Part shown: one piece after another, positions 1 to 7,540 of the stretch
How the letters are laid out: each line of letters begins with the position of its first letter
How positions within the stretch are numbered: the stretch's first letter is position 1
DNA from: JBGSOV01 sp964558715
GTDB lineage: Bacteria; Patescibacteriota; Gracilibacteria; CAIRYL01; GCA-016699755
NCBI GenBank assembly: GCA_964558715.1
Contig: CAZLFD010000006.1
Location: 1 to 43,399 of the forward strand
Direction of reading: 5' to 3'
DNA: 43,399 bases
Made by a program: the position numbers and the translations under genes
The notes under the pieces: generated by a model
Seen by the model: the letters and a program-made list of their open reading frames with translations, nothing else
Told to the model about the DNA's origin: nothing
Database searches by the model: none

Positions 1-72
1 CACCATTCTTTGTGAGTGAAAGAAAAGTGTCACGGGAATTGGGGCTTAGAAGATTGATGAAAGGGAATTGAA

Positions 73-101
73 TTGCTATTATTTTATAATTATTGTATAA
101 T
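73..101 (+). promoter_or_regulatory. sigma70-type promoter for the LOG gene
   Basis: TTGCTA at 73-78 and a perfect TATAAT at 96-101 are separated by 17 bp. Transcription should begin near 108, about 19 nt before the ATG at 127. This rules out the longer in-frame start at 73, which lies inside the promoter. Confidence 0.65.
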
Positions 102-126
102 GAGGCAATTACCAAAACCTAAGCCC

Positions 127-822
127 ATGTCAAAAAAAGCCGAACTTATGCAGCCGATCACGCTCGAAGAAGAGTTGCTGACAAACCACTTTCGGGTAGT
201 AGTCTTTGGCTCAGCGCGAATCAAAAAAGAGGATGAGCGCTACAAATGGACCTATGATCTGGCGAAAAAAGTTGCTAAGCATGACATCGATATTGTTACC
301 GGTGGCGGGCCGGGCATTATGGAAGCCGCCAACGCAGGGCATCATGCCGGGCGCAATGGTAACCATTGTCACTCTATCGGCATTACCGTTAAGCTCCCTT
401 TTGAAGAGAACATCAATGCGCACTTAGATGTGCGCAAACATTTTCAGCGCTTCAGTAATCGGCTCGATCAATTTATGGTGCTTTCTGATGTTGTTGTAGT
501 CATGCCGGGCGGCGTGGGTACGTGTCTGGAGTTTTTCTATACCTGGCAACTGACCCAGGTAAAGCACATCTGCCAAATCCCGATCATTTTGATGGGAGAG
601 ATGTGGGAAGGCATGTATAAGTGGATCGAAGACCAACCCCTCAAAAAGGGTTTTATCAGTCCGGGCGACATGGATAACATCAGCATCGCAAAGAGTGCGG
701 ATGATGCCTTGGCAGTAATCCTTGAAGAAAAGGAGCTACGCGATAATCAAGGAGAGACCTGTACCATGACACGAAAATATCTTTATGATGTCAGTAATCC
801 CATCCCAAGAGATCCGCTTTGA
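127..822 (+). CDS. LOG-family (lysine decarboxylase-like) nucleotide phosphoribohydrolase
   Basis: A 231-residue Rossmann-fold protein of the LOG/TIGR00730 family. The family signature is visible as GGGPGIMEAAN and, further on, PGGVGTCLEFF, which matches the PGGxGTxxE active-site motif. Characterised members hydrolyse nucleoside 5'-monophosphates (cytokinin riboside monophosphate in plants and some bacteria) to base plus ribose 5-phosphate; the natural substrate in this organism cannot be told. The start at 127 was chosen because a good promoter occupies 73-101. The C-terminal tail of about 40 residues after the core fold is longer than in minimal LOG proteins. It is followed after 50 bp by the LCP gene on the same strand, so co-transcription is possible. 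Confidence 0.85.
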   Translation: MSKKAELMQPITLEEELLTNHFRVVVFGSARIKKEDERYKWTYDLAKKVAKHDIDIVTGGGPGIMEAANAGHHAGRNGNHCHSIGITVKLPFEENINAHLDVRKHFQRFSNRLDQFMVLSDVVVVMPGGVGTCLEFFYTWQLTQVKHICQIPIILMGEMWEGMYKWIEDQPLKKGFISPGDMDNISIAKSADDALAVILEEKELRDNQGETCTMTRKYLYDVSNPIPRDPL

Positions 823-872
823 AATCCGCTAAAAAAGAGGCACAATCCACGAAGAGTCTTCACCGATAAATC

Positions 873-2519
873 GTGTCGTTTAAACGTACATCACTAAAAG
901 CCCGGCAACGGAAAAAGCATCTGAAAAAAGCCGGAAAATATACCGCGCTCTTCGGTAAAAAAGGGATATTACTTACTTTGGGTTTACTGATTGCCATTCC
1001 GGGAGCGATTTTTGGATTTACTCGCAACCGAAAGCATCGACGAATGGGAAAGATTGTCCGCACAAGTTTTGGCGTTGCCTTTGTCATTGTCGCTTTCTCA
1101 ATCGCTTTGGTGCACTCTGGCGTGGGGAAAAAAGTCGGAACAGAACTCGTGTTTTCTTTAGGCGCGGAACTGCCAAAAGACGAACATGGATTTACGAATA
1201 TTTTGATGTTAGGAGTGGGTGGTGGTGAAGCGCACGCTGCCAAAGGCCACAAATTGACCGACTCGATGATGATCGCCAGCATCGATGCCACCGGAAGGAG
1301 TGTTGTATTGCTCTCGATTCCGCGCGATTTTTATGTGGAGACCGAATACACCCGTGGGCGGGTGAACAGTGTGCTCCGCGACGAATCACCGATTTTCTTG
1401 CGCGAATTGAGAAACCAACCGGAGCATGCTGAGGCACTGAGTGGGTTAAGTGGGCAAGAGCGCGTAGAGTATATTTGGCGGCTCGAAGCCCAGGCCGACC
1501 GTAAAGCCGAGATCAATTTAAAAAAGGCGTTAGAAAAGGTGTTTGAGCTAGATATTCACCGCATTGCCAGAATTGACTTTCGTGGCTTCGAGAAAGCCGT
1601 TGATGCCATTGGCGGCATTGATGTCGTGGTCGATACTACTATTGACGACCAGACCTACCCTGATTTTGAGTGGGGCTACGATCCGTTTCATTTGGATGCT
1701 GGTCTGCAGCATTTGGATGGAGCCACAGCACTCAAATACGCCCGTAGCCGCCATAATACCTCAGATTTTGATCGCGCCGCTCGCCAACAAAAAGTGATTT
1801 CGGCGATTCGCGAAAAACTCGTTTCGCTTGAAGTGCTTACTTCACCAAGCAAGCTGCGGGAATTATTTGCCGTTTTTCAGGAAAATTTTATTTCTGACCT
1901 CAGTTGGGAAGAGATCATCTCGCTCGCAGAAGTCGGTAGCAAGATGCCGCGCGACAATATCATCTCCTATGTGCTGAATAATAATCCGGCAACTACTGGC
2001 GGCTTTCTGGTAACACCAGACCGAGATCTGTATGGCGGCGCTTTTGTACTGGTACCATTCTTGAATTTAACGAGCGACAAATACGCCCAGATCCGCGCCT
2101 TTGTGGCGATGATTTTTGAGCATCGCGCTCTTACCGGCACCGATCCACTCTCTATCAATATCTACAACGCTACCAAAATCAGTGGGCTCGCCGGCAGCCT
2201 GCAAACAGCCCTCGAGCGCTATGGTTGGAAAGTGGGTGAAATCGATAATACTGAAGAAACCGAGGCAACGACCCGAGTGCGTTTTACCGATACACCGCGC
2301 AACCGAGCAGCGATAGATTTGTTGCAACGCTTCATGAAACTTGAATTAGAGCCACACCCAAAAACAGCATCCATGCCAGCACAAAATATGGATGAGTCGC
2401 TGAGCCAAACACCAGAAGCCGAAGAAATATTTGAAATCATTATAGGAACAGATTACGAGCAACCGTATCGCTCGCCCGATTTTTTACCCTCTTTAATCCC
2501 ACCTCCCGATGAACGGTAA
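873..2519 (+). CDS. LytR-CpsA-Psr (LCP) family cell-wall glycopolymer transferase
   Basis: A 548-residue protein with a GTG start. The basic N-terminus is followed by hydrophobic segments near residues 31-49 and 66-82 that anchor it in the membrane. The LCP domain then spans about 105-330, with SDSMMIASID, SIPRDFYVE and LDGATALKYARSRH followed by the DFDRAARQQ arginine cluster, all typical of the polyprenyl-phosphate binding and catalytic region. A LytR_C-like domain follows at about 400-475 (DPLSINIYNAT and downstream). LCP enzymes move glycopolymers from lipid carriers to peptidoglycan or other envelope acceptors outside the membrane. The stop overlaps the start of the YggT gene by 11 bp, indicating an operon. 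The exact acceptor in this lineage is unknown. Confidence 0.9.
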   Translation: MSFKRTSLKARQRKKHLKKAGKYTALFGKKGILLTLGLLIAIPGAIFGFTRNRKHRRMGKIVRTSFGVAFVIVAFSIALVHSGVGKKVGTELVFSLGAELPKDEHGFTNILMLGVGGGEAHAAKGHKLTDSMMIASIDATGRSVVLLSIPRDFYVETEYTRGRVNSVLRDESPIFLRELRNQPEHAEALSGLSGQERVEYIWRLEAQADRKAEINLKKALEKVFELDIHRIARIDFRGFEKAVDAIGGIDVVVDTTIDDQTYPDFEWGYDPFHLDAGLQHLDGATALKYARSRHNTSDFDRAARQQKVISAIREKLVSLEVLTSPSKLRELFAVFQENFISDLSWEEIISLAEVGSKMPRDNIISYVLNNNPATTGGFLVTPDRDLYGGAFVLVPFLNLTSDKYAQIRAFVAMIFEHRALTGTDPLSINIYNATKISGLAGSLQTALERYGWKVGEIDNTEETEATTRVRFTDTPRNRAAIDLLQRFMKLELEPHPKTASMPAQNMDESLSQTPEAEEIFEIIIGTDYEQPYRSPDFLPSLIPPPDER

Positions 2520-2796
2520 TATGCTCCTCTTTGTGCTGCTCAACTTTACCTGGTGGCTACTGACCATCCTGCAGTTTTGTATTTTTCTGACAGTGATTCT
2601 GTCTTGGTTTCCCAACGCGCGAACGCATCCGGTTTCGATTTTTGTACGGCGTATTACCGAGCCGATTCTGCGCCCCATTCGCTCTTTCATGCCACGTACG
2701 GGTATGATCGACTTTTCCCCCATCGTCGCTTACCTGGCGATTTGGATGCTAGTGCGTATTGTCGAAAACCTAAGAGGGGCGATAGTACCCGGATAA
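2509..2796 (+). CDS. YggT family membrane protein
   Basis: A 95-residue protein with two hydrophobic segments (about 7-28 and 68-90) and the YggT signature between them: ILSWFPNAR, then RITEPILRPIR, then a P-x-x-G-x-x-DFSPI stretch. YggT proteins are small integral membrane proteins often placed near cell-division and envelope genes; their exact role is poorly defined. The ATG at 2509 overlaps the end of the LCP gene; an alternative ATG at 2521 would shorten the protein by four residues. Translational coupling to the LCP gene is likely. Confidence 0.85.
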   Translation: MNGNMLLFVLLNFTWWLLTILQFCIFLTVILSWFPNARTHPVSIFVRRITEPILRPIRSFMPRTGMIDFSPIVAYLAIWMLVRIVENLRGAIVPG

Positions 2797-2866
2797 AACC
2801 GCATAATGCAGCTGAATCGTTAGTTAGAAAAAAGTTAAAAAAAAATAAAAAAGTTAAAAAAATCTC

Positions 2867-2894
2867 TTGCATTGCAAAAAATTAAGACTATAAT
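2867..2894 (+). promoter_or_regulatory. promoter with near-leaderless start
   Basis: TTGCAT (2867-2872), a 16-bp spacer and TATAAT (2889-2894), preceded by an A-rich tract (2829-2862) resembling an UP element. The expected transcription start, about 2901, is only some 9 nt before the ATG at 2910, and there is no Shine-Dalgarno sequence. Confidence 0.6.
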
Positions 2895-2909
2895 TCTGCC
2901 ATCCGAAAA

Positions 2910-3341
2910 ATGTCCACGGATAAGAGACCATCTATCCTTAAGCAAGAAGAGAAGTACTCAGACCAAGGCGATTTTCGGGAGCGTATGCCTTTTTCTTTTT
3001 GGTTGAAGGTGGAAGAAGCGTTCCTGCATTTCCTGTCGTATTGCTATGGTTTCGTCGGCATCGCCGGGGTAGCCGCGTATCTGGCTACGATCCGTGATTT
3101 ACATGTGAGTAAAAAAATGAGTGCCAACCTCACGACATATTTTATTTGGACGATTACAACGGCAGTCACTTTTTTGTATAGCCTGTTTGTCGTCCGCGAT
3201 TTACTATTCCAGGTAATTTCTGGACTAGGATTTTTCTTCTGCTTCCTTGTGCTCGCCCTGGTCGTCAAACTCCGCTATAGCATTCAAAAAATCGCCATCC
3301 ATTCAGAAGAAGATCTGCCACCCGGGAATCCGACGATATAA
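2910..3341 (+). CDS. SemiSWEET/PQ-loop-like small membrane protein
   Basis: A 143-residue protein with a hydrophilic N-terminus of about 40 residues and then three hydrophobic helices within about 45-128. The order and spacing of the helices, with a charged loop (RDLHVSKKMSA) after the first and a polar loop (VVRDLLFQV) between the second and third, resemble bacterial SemiSWEET sugar transporters, which dimerise to form a six-helix channel. The canonical PQ pair is absent (the corresponding stretch reads ATIRDL), so this is an inference from topology rather than a signature match. It has its own promoter and an almost leaderless start. If the assignment is wrong it is simply an unclassified three-helix membrane protein. 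Confidence 0.6.
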   Translation: MSTDKRPSILKQEEKYSDQGDFRERMPFSFWLKVEEAFLHFLSYCYGFVGIAGVAAYLATIRDLHVSKKMSANLTTYFIWTITTAVTFLYSLFVVRDLLFQVISGLGFFFCFLVLALVVKLRYSIQKIAIHSEEDLPPGNPTI

Positions 3342-3420
3342 AAGAGCTGTTTTTATAAAAAGCAAATGAAGTGGTTTAATAGCAGCACTATTTGCTACGT
3401 TACAAGCAGTTTTAACAAAT

Positions 3421-3867
3421 ATGACTAATAGTAAGGCTGCGACGGTAGAAGAATATTTACAGGGGCTTGCTCCGGAACAACGTGGAATATTGGAAACAGT
3501 GCGGAACGTTATACTTGATAATCTGCCAAAAGGATATGAAGAAAACATGAACTGGGGGATGATCAGCTACGAGATTCCACTCAGCCGCTATCCGACGACC
3601 TACAACAAAAAACCGCTCAGCTATGCTGCCTTGGCGGCGCAAAAGGATAGCTACTCACTTTATTTGATGTGCGCCTATACCGATGCGGAACAAAGAGAAA
3701 AATTGGAAAAAGCCTTCGAGCAAATCGAGAAAAAACCAAATATGGGCAAAAGCTGTATCCGCTTTAAAGCGGTAGAAGATATTCCGCTCGCTGCGATTGG
3801 GGAGCTGATCGCCTCGACCAGTGCAGAGGAGTATATTGAGATTTATGAAAAGGCACGAAAGAAATAA
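3421..3867 (+). CDS. DUF1801 domain protein
   Basis: A 148-residue soluble protein covering a whole DUF1801 (YdhG-like) domain. The start (TVEEYLQGLAPEQR) matches the helical opening of the family. The middle (MNWGMISYEIP, then KKPLSYAALAAQKDSYSLY) and the end (MGKSCIRFKAVEDIPLAAI) match the conserved strand-rich core. The biochemical function of the family is unknown; some members are linked to iron or phosphate-related contexts. An ATG start follows a 79-bp intergenic gap. Nothing in the neighbours suggests a specific pathway. Confidence 0.8.
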   Translation: MTNSKAATVEEYLQGLAPEQRGILETVRNVILDNLPKGYEENMNWGMISYEIPLSRYPTTYNKKPLSYAALAAQKDSYSLYLMCAYTDAEQREKLEKAFEQIEKKPNMGKSCIRFKAVEDIPLAAIGELIASTSAEEYIEIYEKARKK

Positions 3868-4011
3868 ATGCAATTAGCAATCGGAAAAACAAATATCATT
3901 CTCAAAAATGCGTTACGTCTCTCTTAGGAGTATGTCAGAGGGGATGGAGAGGTCTCGCAGCGCTCAATCAAGCGGACGTCTTTTTTATCCTGTGTGTGCT
4001 CCTCTTTTTGC

Positions 4012-4947
4012 TTACTTGATCTCTTCCCAAAATTTTCTCAGTGATGCTTCTACGCCTTCAGCGTCGAAACCATATTTCTTGTACAAATCTGCAGTACTGC
4101 CACTTTCGCCAAAGCGAGTCATACCAATGCGACGGAGTTTGACGGGCGCCGCGTGCTCTGCCATTACTTCAGCAATCGCGCTGCCAAGGCCGTTTTTGAT
4201 GCTATGGTCTTCTGCCGTTACAACGAGCTTCGTATCGATGATCTCACGCAAAACCCCATCGGTGTCGAGCGGTGAAATGCAACTGACATCAATCACTTTT
4301 ACACCGATGCCATCTTCTTCTAACGCTTTCGCTGCGACCAATGCACTCGCGACCAACGGACCAGTGGCAAATACAGTGATGTGTTTTCCGTCGATGACTT
4401 TGCGCACCTTACCGATTTCAAATGTGGTTCCTTCTTCGTAGATGATCGGTACGTTGGCGCGGCCTACGCGCAAATACACCGGATGTTCACAGGCTGCTGC
4501 ATAGCGCACGCAGGCTTTGGTTTCTTCGGCATCTGCCGGTTGGAGGACCACAACATTCGGCAATGCGCGCATCATGCCAATATCTTCGAGCGCCTGATGC
4601 GTAGCGCCATCTTCTCCGGTCAAGATTCCCGCGTGCGAGCCAACAAGTACGACTGGTTTTTCTGAAACGGCGACCGAGGTGCGAATCTGGTCGTATGCGC
4701 GACCGATGAGAAATGTAGCAAAGCTGCAGGCAAATGGTTTTTTACCGGCGATGGTAAAGCCAGCAGCAGTAGCGACGAGGTCTTGCTCTGAGATGCCGAC
4801 ATTAAATGCCCGCTCAGGGAATTCTTTTTCAAACTTAGCAGTTTTGGTAGATCCGCGTAAATCGGCATCGAGCACAACTATGTTTTCTTGCTCGTGACCG
4901 AGCTTAAGAATTTCTTCGCCAAAAGCGGAACGGGTTGCAATGCTCAT
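4012..4947 (-). CDS. transketolase, C-terminal subunit
   Basis: A 311-residue protein equal to the pyrimidine-binding and C-terminal domains of transketolase. Near residues 50-60 the catalytic glutamate lies in NVGISEQDL; this residue activates thiamine diphosphate. The family stretches FATFLIGRAYDQIR, HAGILTGEDGATHQ and YLRVGRANVP are present, followed by the C-terminal domain. It needs the neighbouring N-terminal subunit, and its start codon overlaps that gene's stop (ATGA), so the two are translationally coupled. Split transketolases are usual in archaea and common in CPR bacteria, where they run the non-oxidative pentose phosphate pathway for ribose 5-phosphate. The 1-deoxyxylulose synthase family is related, but the motifs fit transketolase better. 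Confidence 0.92.
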   Translation of the reverse strand: MSIATRSAFGEEILKLGHEQENIVVLDADLRGSTKTAKFEKEFPERAFNVGISEQDLVATAAGFTIAGKKPFACSFATFLIGRAYDQIRTSVAVSEKPVVLVGSHAGILTGEDGATHQALEDIGMMRALPNVVVLQPADAEETKACVRYAAACEHPVYLRVGRANVPIIYEEGTTFEIGKVRKVIDGKHITVFATGPLVASALVAAKALEEDGIGVKVIDVSCISPLDTDGVLREIIDTKLVVTAEDHSIKNGLGSAIAEVMAEHAAPVKLRRIGMTRFGESGSTADLYKKYGFDAEGVEASLRKFWEEIK

Positions 4948-5771
4948 TTCGTGTTTTCAAATTGATCAGTCAGTTCTTTCATCGCAGCTTCGAACTGTTC
5001 GTCGTTGGGGGCTTTGCCATGCCAGCCGACTTGGTTTTCCATAAAACTGACACCTTTGCCTTTTACCGTGTGGGCGACAATACACACCGGTTTGCCCGTG
5101 ACCTCAACAGCCTGCTTCAGCGCTCCGTCGATTTGGGCAAAATCGTGCCCGTCGATTTCAATCGTTTCCCACTCAAAGGCGCGGAATTTCGCTGCTACAT
5201 CACCGATCGGCATGATTTCGTCGGTCGGTCCGTCGATTTGCAAAGTATTGCGGTCGACGATTGCCACATAATTATCGATGCCGTATTTGGCAGAAGTCAT
5301 CGCTGCCTCCCAAATATTCCCCTCTTGCAATTCGCCGTCACCATGGAGGGAAAAGACCTTATTCGGCTTTCCATCGATTTTCAGTGCCAAAGCAATACCA
5401 TTGCTCACGCTCATGCCCTGGCCCAGTGGGCCACTAGCGATCTCGATACCAGGAATGAAGGTTTCGGGGTGCCCCTGCAACAAAGAATCGACTTGGCGAA
5501 GTGAGAAGAAGTTATCTTTTGAAAAGTATCCCAACTCTCCCAAAACCGCATACAGTGCCGGGCAACCGTGCCCCTTACTCATAATAAAATAATCGCGCCC
5601 ATCCCAGTGTGAGTTCTTCGCATCGAACTCGATAAACCCGCCATGAAACAAGGTAGTCAGAATTTCTACCGTCGAAAAACTGCTCCCCGGGTGGCCAGAT
5701 TGTGCGGCAAAAATCATCTTTAGTGCGTCGATGCGCACTTGCGCCGCCAAGTGTGGGAAGTTCGCGTTCAT
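4944..5771 (-). CDS. transketolase, N-terminal subunit
   Basis: A 275-residue thiamine diphosphate-binding subunit. SGHPGSSFS near the N-terminus and SKGHGCPALYAVL supply the substrate-binding histidines. GPLGQGMSVSNGIALALK and the cofactor motif GDGELQEGNIWEA, followed by RNTLQIDG, bind Mg2+ and diphosphate. Length is normal for a split-type N-subunit. It is the first gene of a two-gene unit with the C-terminal subunit, with a 4-bp overlap. Together they transfer two-carbon ketol units between sugar phosphates in the cytoplasm. Confidence 0.93.
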   Translation of the reverse strand: MNANFPHLAAQVRIDALKMIFAAQSGHPGSSFSTVEILTTLFHGGFIEFDAKNSHWDGRDYFIMSKGHGCPALYAVLGELGYFSKDNFFSLRQVDSLLQGHPETFIPGIEIASGPLGQGMSVSNGIALALKIDGKPNKVFSLHGDGELQEGNIWEAAMTSAKYGIDNYVAIVDRNTLQIDGPTDEIMPIGDVAAKFRAFEWETIEIDGHDFAQIDGALKQAVEVTGKPVCIVAHTVKGKGVSFMENQVGWHGKAPNDEQFEAAMKELTDQFENTK

Positions 5772-6081
5772 TGATTCCTATTTTGTCAGAAACCAGAAAA
5801 AACCGCAAATGCCAATTGCCGTTTTGGCGATGTTAAACTTTGTTGACTCGATTTATGCGCTGTACTTGAGCGAGGCTCTATGGTGCAGAGCATTCCTCCC
5901 TTGAGACAGGAGGGGCTGGGAGGAGTCGAATTGTTTTTAATCAACCTCCTTTAACTCTCCCCCTAAGTTAAGCGGAGAAGCTCCGCGCCAGCCTCCTCCG
6001 GCTTACTGTTTTTAGACTACTGATTGCGAGGGCAGACACGTAAGTCTGCCCTTACTTGCTACCTATTGGTTTCTTGCTGCC
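5772..6081. other. gene-free spacer with palindromes
   Basis: About 310 bp without a convincing gene, between the transketolase promoter side and the 3' end of rlmN. It contains a degenerate copy of a C/G-run repeat (a CTCCCCCTAAGTTA-type core at 5956-5969), a hairpin GCGGAG-AAG-CTCCGC at 5972-5986, and a second unrelated palindrome at 6029-6052 listed separately. Confidence 0.5.
6029..6052. repeat. intergenic palindrome (AGGGCAGAC / GTCTGCCCT)
   Basis: A perfect 9-bp inverted repeat, AGGGCAGAC at 6029-6037 and GTCTGCCCT at 6044-6052, around a 6-nt loop. It resembles a type of dispersed palindrome seen between genes in many uncultured bacteria. It lies about 30 bp downstream of the rlmN stop and might also help end transcription, though no T-tract follows. 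Confidence 0.55.
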
Positions 6082-7128
6082 TCATTCTCGTGCTGCCAAC
6101 TGGCCGCAAGCGCCACCCATTTTTTGCCCGTAAATCGCGCGGATGGTAGAAGTAATGTTGTAGTTTTCTTCTAGGTATTCCTGCAGCTTACGCACATCTT
6201 GCGTATGGGGTTTGGTGTAGCGCACCCGGCTGGGGCCCGGGTTCCAGGGGATGAAATTTACATGCGCACTGCGCCCACGCAGCAGTTCGCCTAGGGCATC
6301 CATTTGCTCTTGCGTATCATTCACACCCGGCAGTACAGTCCACTCGTAAAAAATTCGCCGCCCAGTTTTGGCGACAAATTCATCGAGCGCGGCAAACAGT
6401 TTTTTTAAAGGGAAGCCCTTATTTGTGGGAACGATCTCATCGCGGAGTTGATCGGTGGCAGCATGCAGCGAAACAGCCAGGTTTGGCAGCCGAGGCAGCT
6501 GAAGGAATTTCGGGATATTTGCCGCGATGCCCACGCTAGAAACGGTGATGTGGCGCACACCAAGGTTCATTGCTTCTGGTGATTCGAAGACCTCGATCGC
6601 CTTAGCAACATTGGCAAAGTTTAAGAGTGGCTCCCCCATTCCCATAAACACAATATTCCGCACACGGTACTCAGGCTCTGCTGTGGCAAGATTCCACTTT
6701 TCATCAGGATTATGCTTTTGCCAACGCTGCTTTAGGATGCGAGCAAAATACAGTGCTTGCTCAACGATTTCACGGTCAGTCAGATGGCGCGTAAAACCGA
6801 GCTTACCGGTAGAACAAAAGCTGCAATCTGCCGCGCAACCCACTTGGCTACTTACACAAACGGTATTTCGCCCGGCGTGTTTCATCAGCACTGCTTCAGC
6901 ACGTTTTTTATCGGGGAACTCGATCAGTACTTTTTCGGTATCGGGCGATTCACGATGCGACACCACCCGAAAAGATTGGAATGGAATATCTCTCGTAAGC
7001 TGTTCTTTTAGTTCTTTCGGAAAGACGGAAACCTCATCGAAACCGGCAACAAACTCTTTACACAGCGCATGCGCCATCTGCTTGTTACGAAATTTCGGTT
7101 CGCCGTCGAGCCAGTCTTCAAAATACAT
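6082..7128 (-). CDS. rlmN: 23S rRNA (adenine2503-C2) methyltransferase RlmN
   Basis: A 348-residue radical SAM methyltransferase. The [4Fe-4S] cluster cysteines are in C98-x3-C102-x2-C105 (GCAADCSFCSTGKLGF). The cysteine in VCVSSQVGC (C91) corresponds to E. coli C118. The methyl-carrying cysteine is in the C-terminal GGACGQLA. The stretch FMGMGEPLLN is the family SAM-binding GEP motif. RlmN makes 2-methyladenosine at A2503 of 23S rRNA and at A37 of some tRNAs, affecting proofreading at the peptidyl-transferase centre. Length and motifs are complete. It is divergent from the small ORF at 7244. Confidence 0.95.
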   Translation of the reverse strand: MYFEDWLDGEPKFRNKQMAHALCKEFVAGFDEVSVFPKELKEQLTRDIPFQSFRVVSHRESPDTEKVLIEFPDKKRAEAVLMKHAGRNTVCVSSQVGCAADCSFCSTGKLGFTRHLTDREIVEQALYFARILKQRWQKHNPDEKWNLATAEPEYRVRNIVFMGMGEPLLNFANVAKAIEVFESPEAMNLGVRHITVSSVGIAANIPKFLQLPRLPNLAVSLHAATDQLRDEIVPTNKGFPLKKLFAALDEFVAKTGRRIFYEWTVLPGVNDTQEQMDALGELLRGRSAHVNFIPWNPGPSRVRYTKPHTQDVRKLQEYLEENYNITSTIRAIYGQKMGGACGQLAARE

Positions 7129-7188
7129 TTTGAGATATCGATTATCGGATTGCGAGCATAGAAGTTTCTTGGGGAAATGTACATGGTA

Positions 7189-7216
7189 TTGACAATATAT
7201 CTTCTATCATTAAAAT
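7189..7216 (+). promoter_or_regulatory. strong consensus promoter
   Basis: A perfect TTGACA (7189-7194), a 16-bp spacer and TAAAAT (7211-7216). Transcription should begin near 7223, about 20 nt before the ATG at 7244. It is one of the best promoter matches in the window and drives a very small ORF. Confidence 0.6.
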
Positions 7217-7243
7217 AAGCACGCCTATTCTATCTGATAATTG

Positions 7244-7429
7244 ATGCACAATAAACCAGAGAGACCGCCTGCTCGTAATGAAATACCACAAGCCGGCCCG
7301 CTTGAATTACTTCGGGCATTACACCAGCAAAGTCTTCCTGCCAGAACCGGTAAGGGTTTTGATATGGATACGGGACCAAGCTCAGTATTTGCAAAAATTC
7401 TAGAAGCTGCGACGAAACGTACCGATTAA
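7244..7429 (+). CDS. hypothetical 61-residue protein
   Basis: A short ORF beginning at ATG 7244 (an in-frame TTG lies at 7241), about 20 nt behind a consensus promoter. The product is hydrophilic, proline- and arginine-rich at the N-terminus (ERPPARNEIP), with an amphipathic-looking middle (LELLRALHQQSLPA) and no cysteine or membrane segment. I do not recognise it. The main support is the promoter and leader spacing; codon statistics cannot be judged on so short a gene. It could instead be the leader of a transcript into dprA, which starts 112 bp further on. Confidence 0.4.
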   Translation: MHNKPERPPARNEIPQAGPLELLRALHQQSLPARTGKGFDMDTGPSSVFAKILEAATKRTD

Positions 7430-7540
7430 GAAGCCAAAGATGCAACGATGGTGCGCCAGCAATTTGGGCATCTGATGAAATAGTCTTCAAACACAACTGG
7501 ACAAGAACAATAGTTAATGTAAAGATACAGTAACTTTTCC

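Noticed and set aside
3908..4441. 177-codon plus-strand frame over the 3' end of the transketolase C-subunit
   Set aside because: It is antisense to a gene with complete catalytic motifs and has a serine-rich shadow composition.
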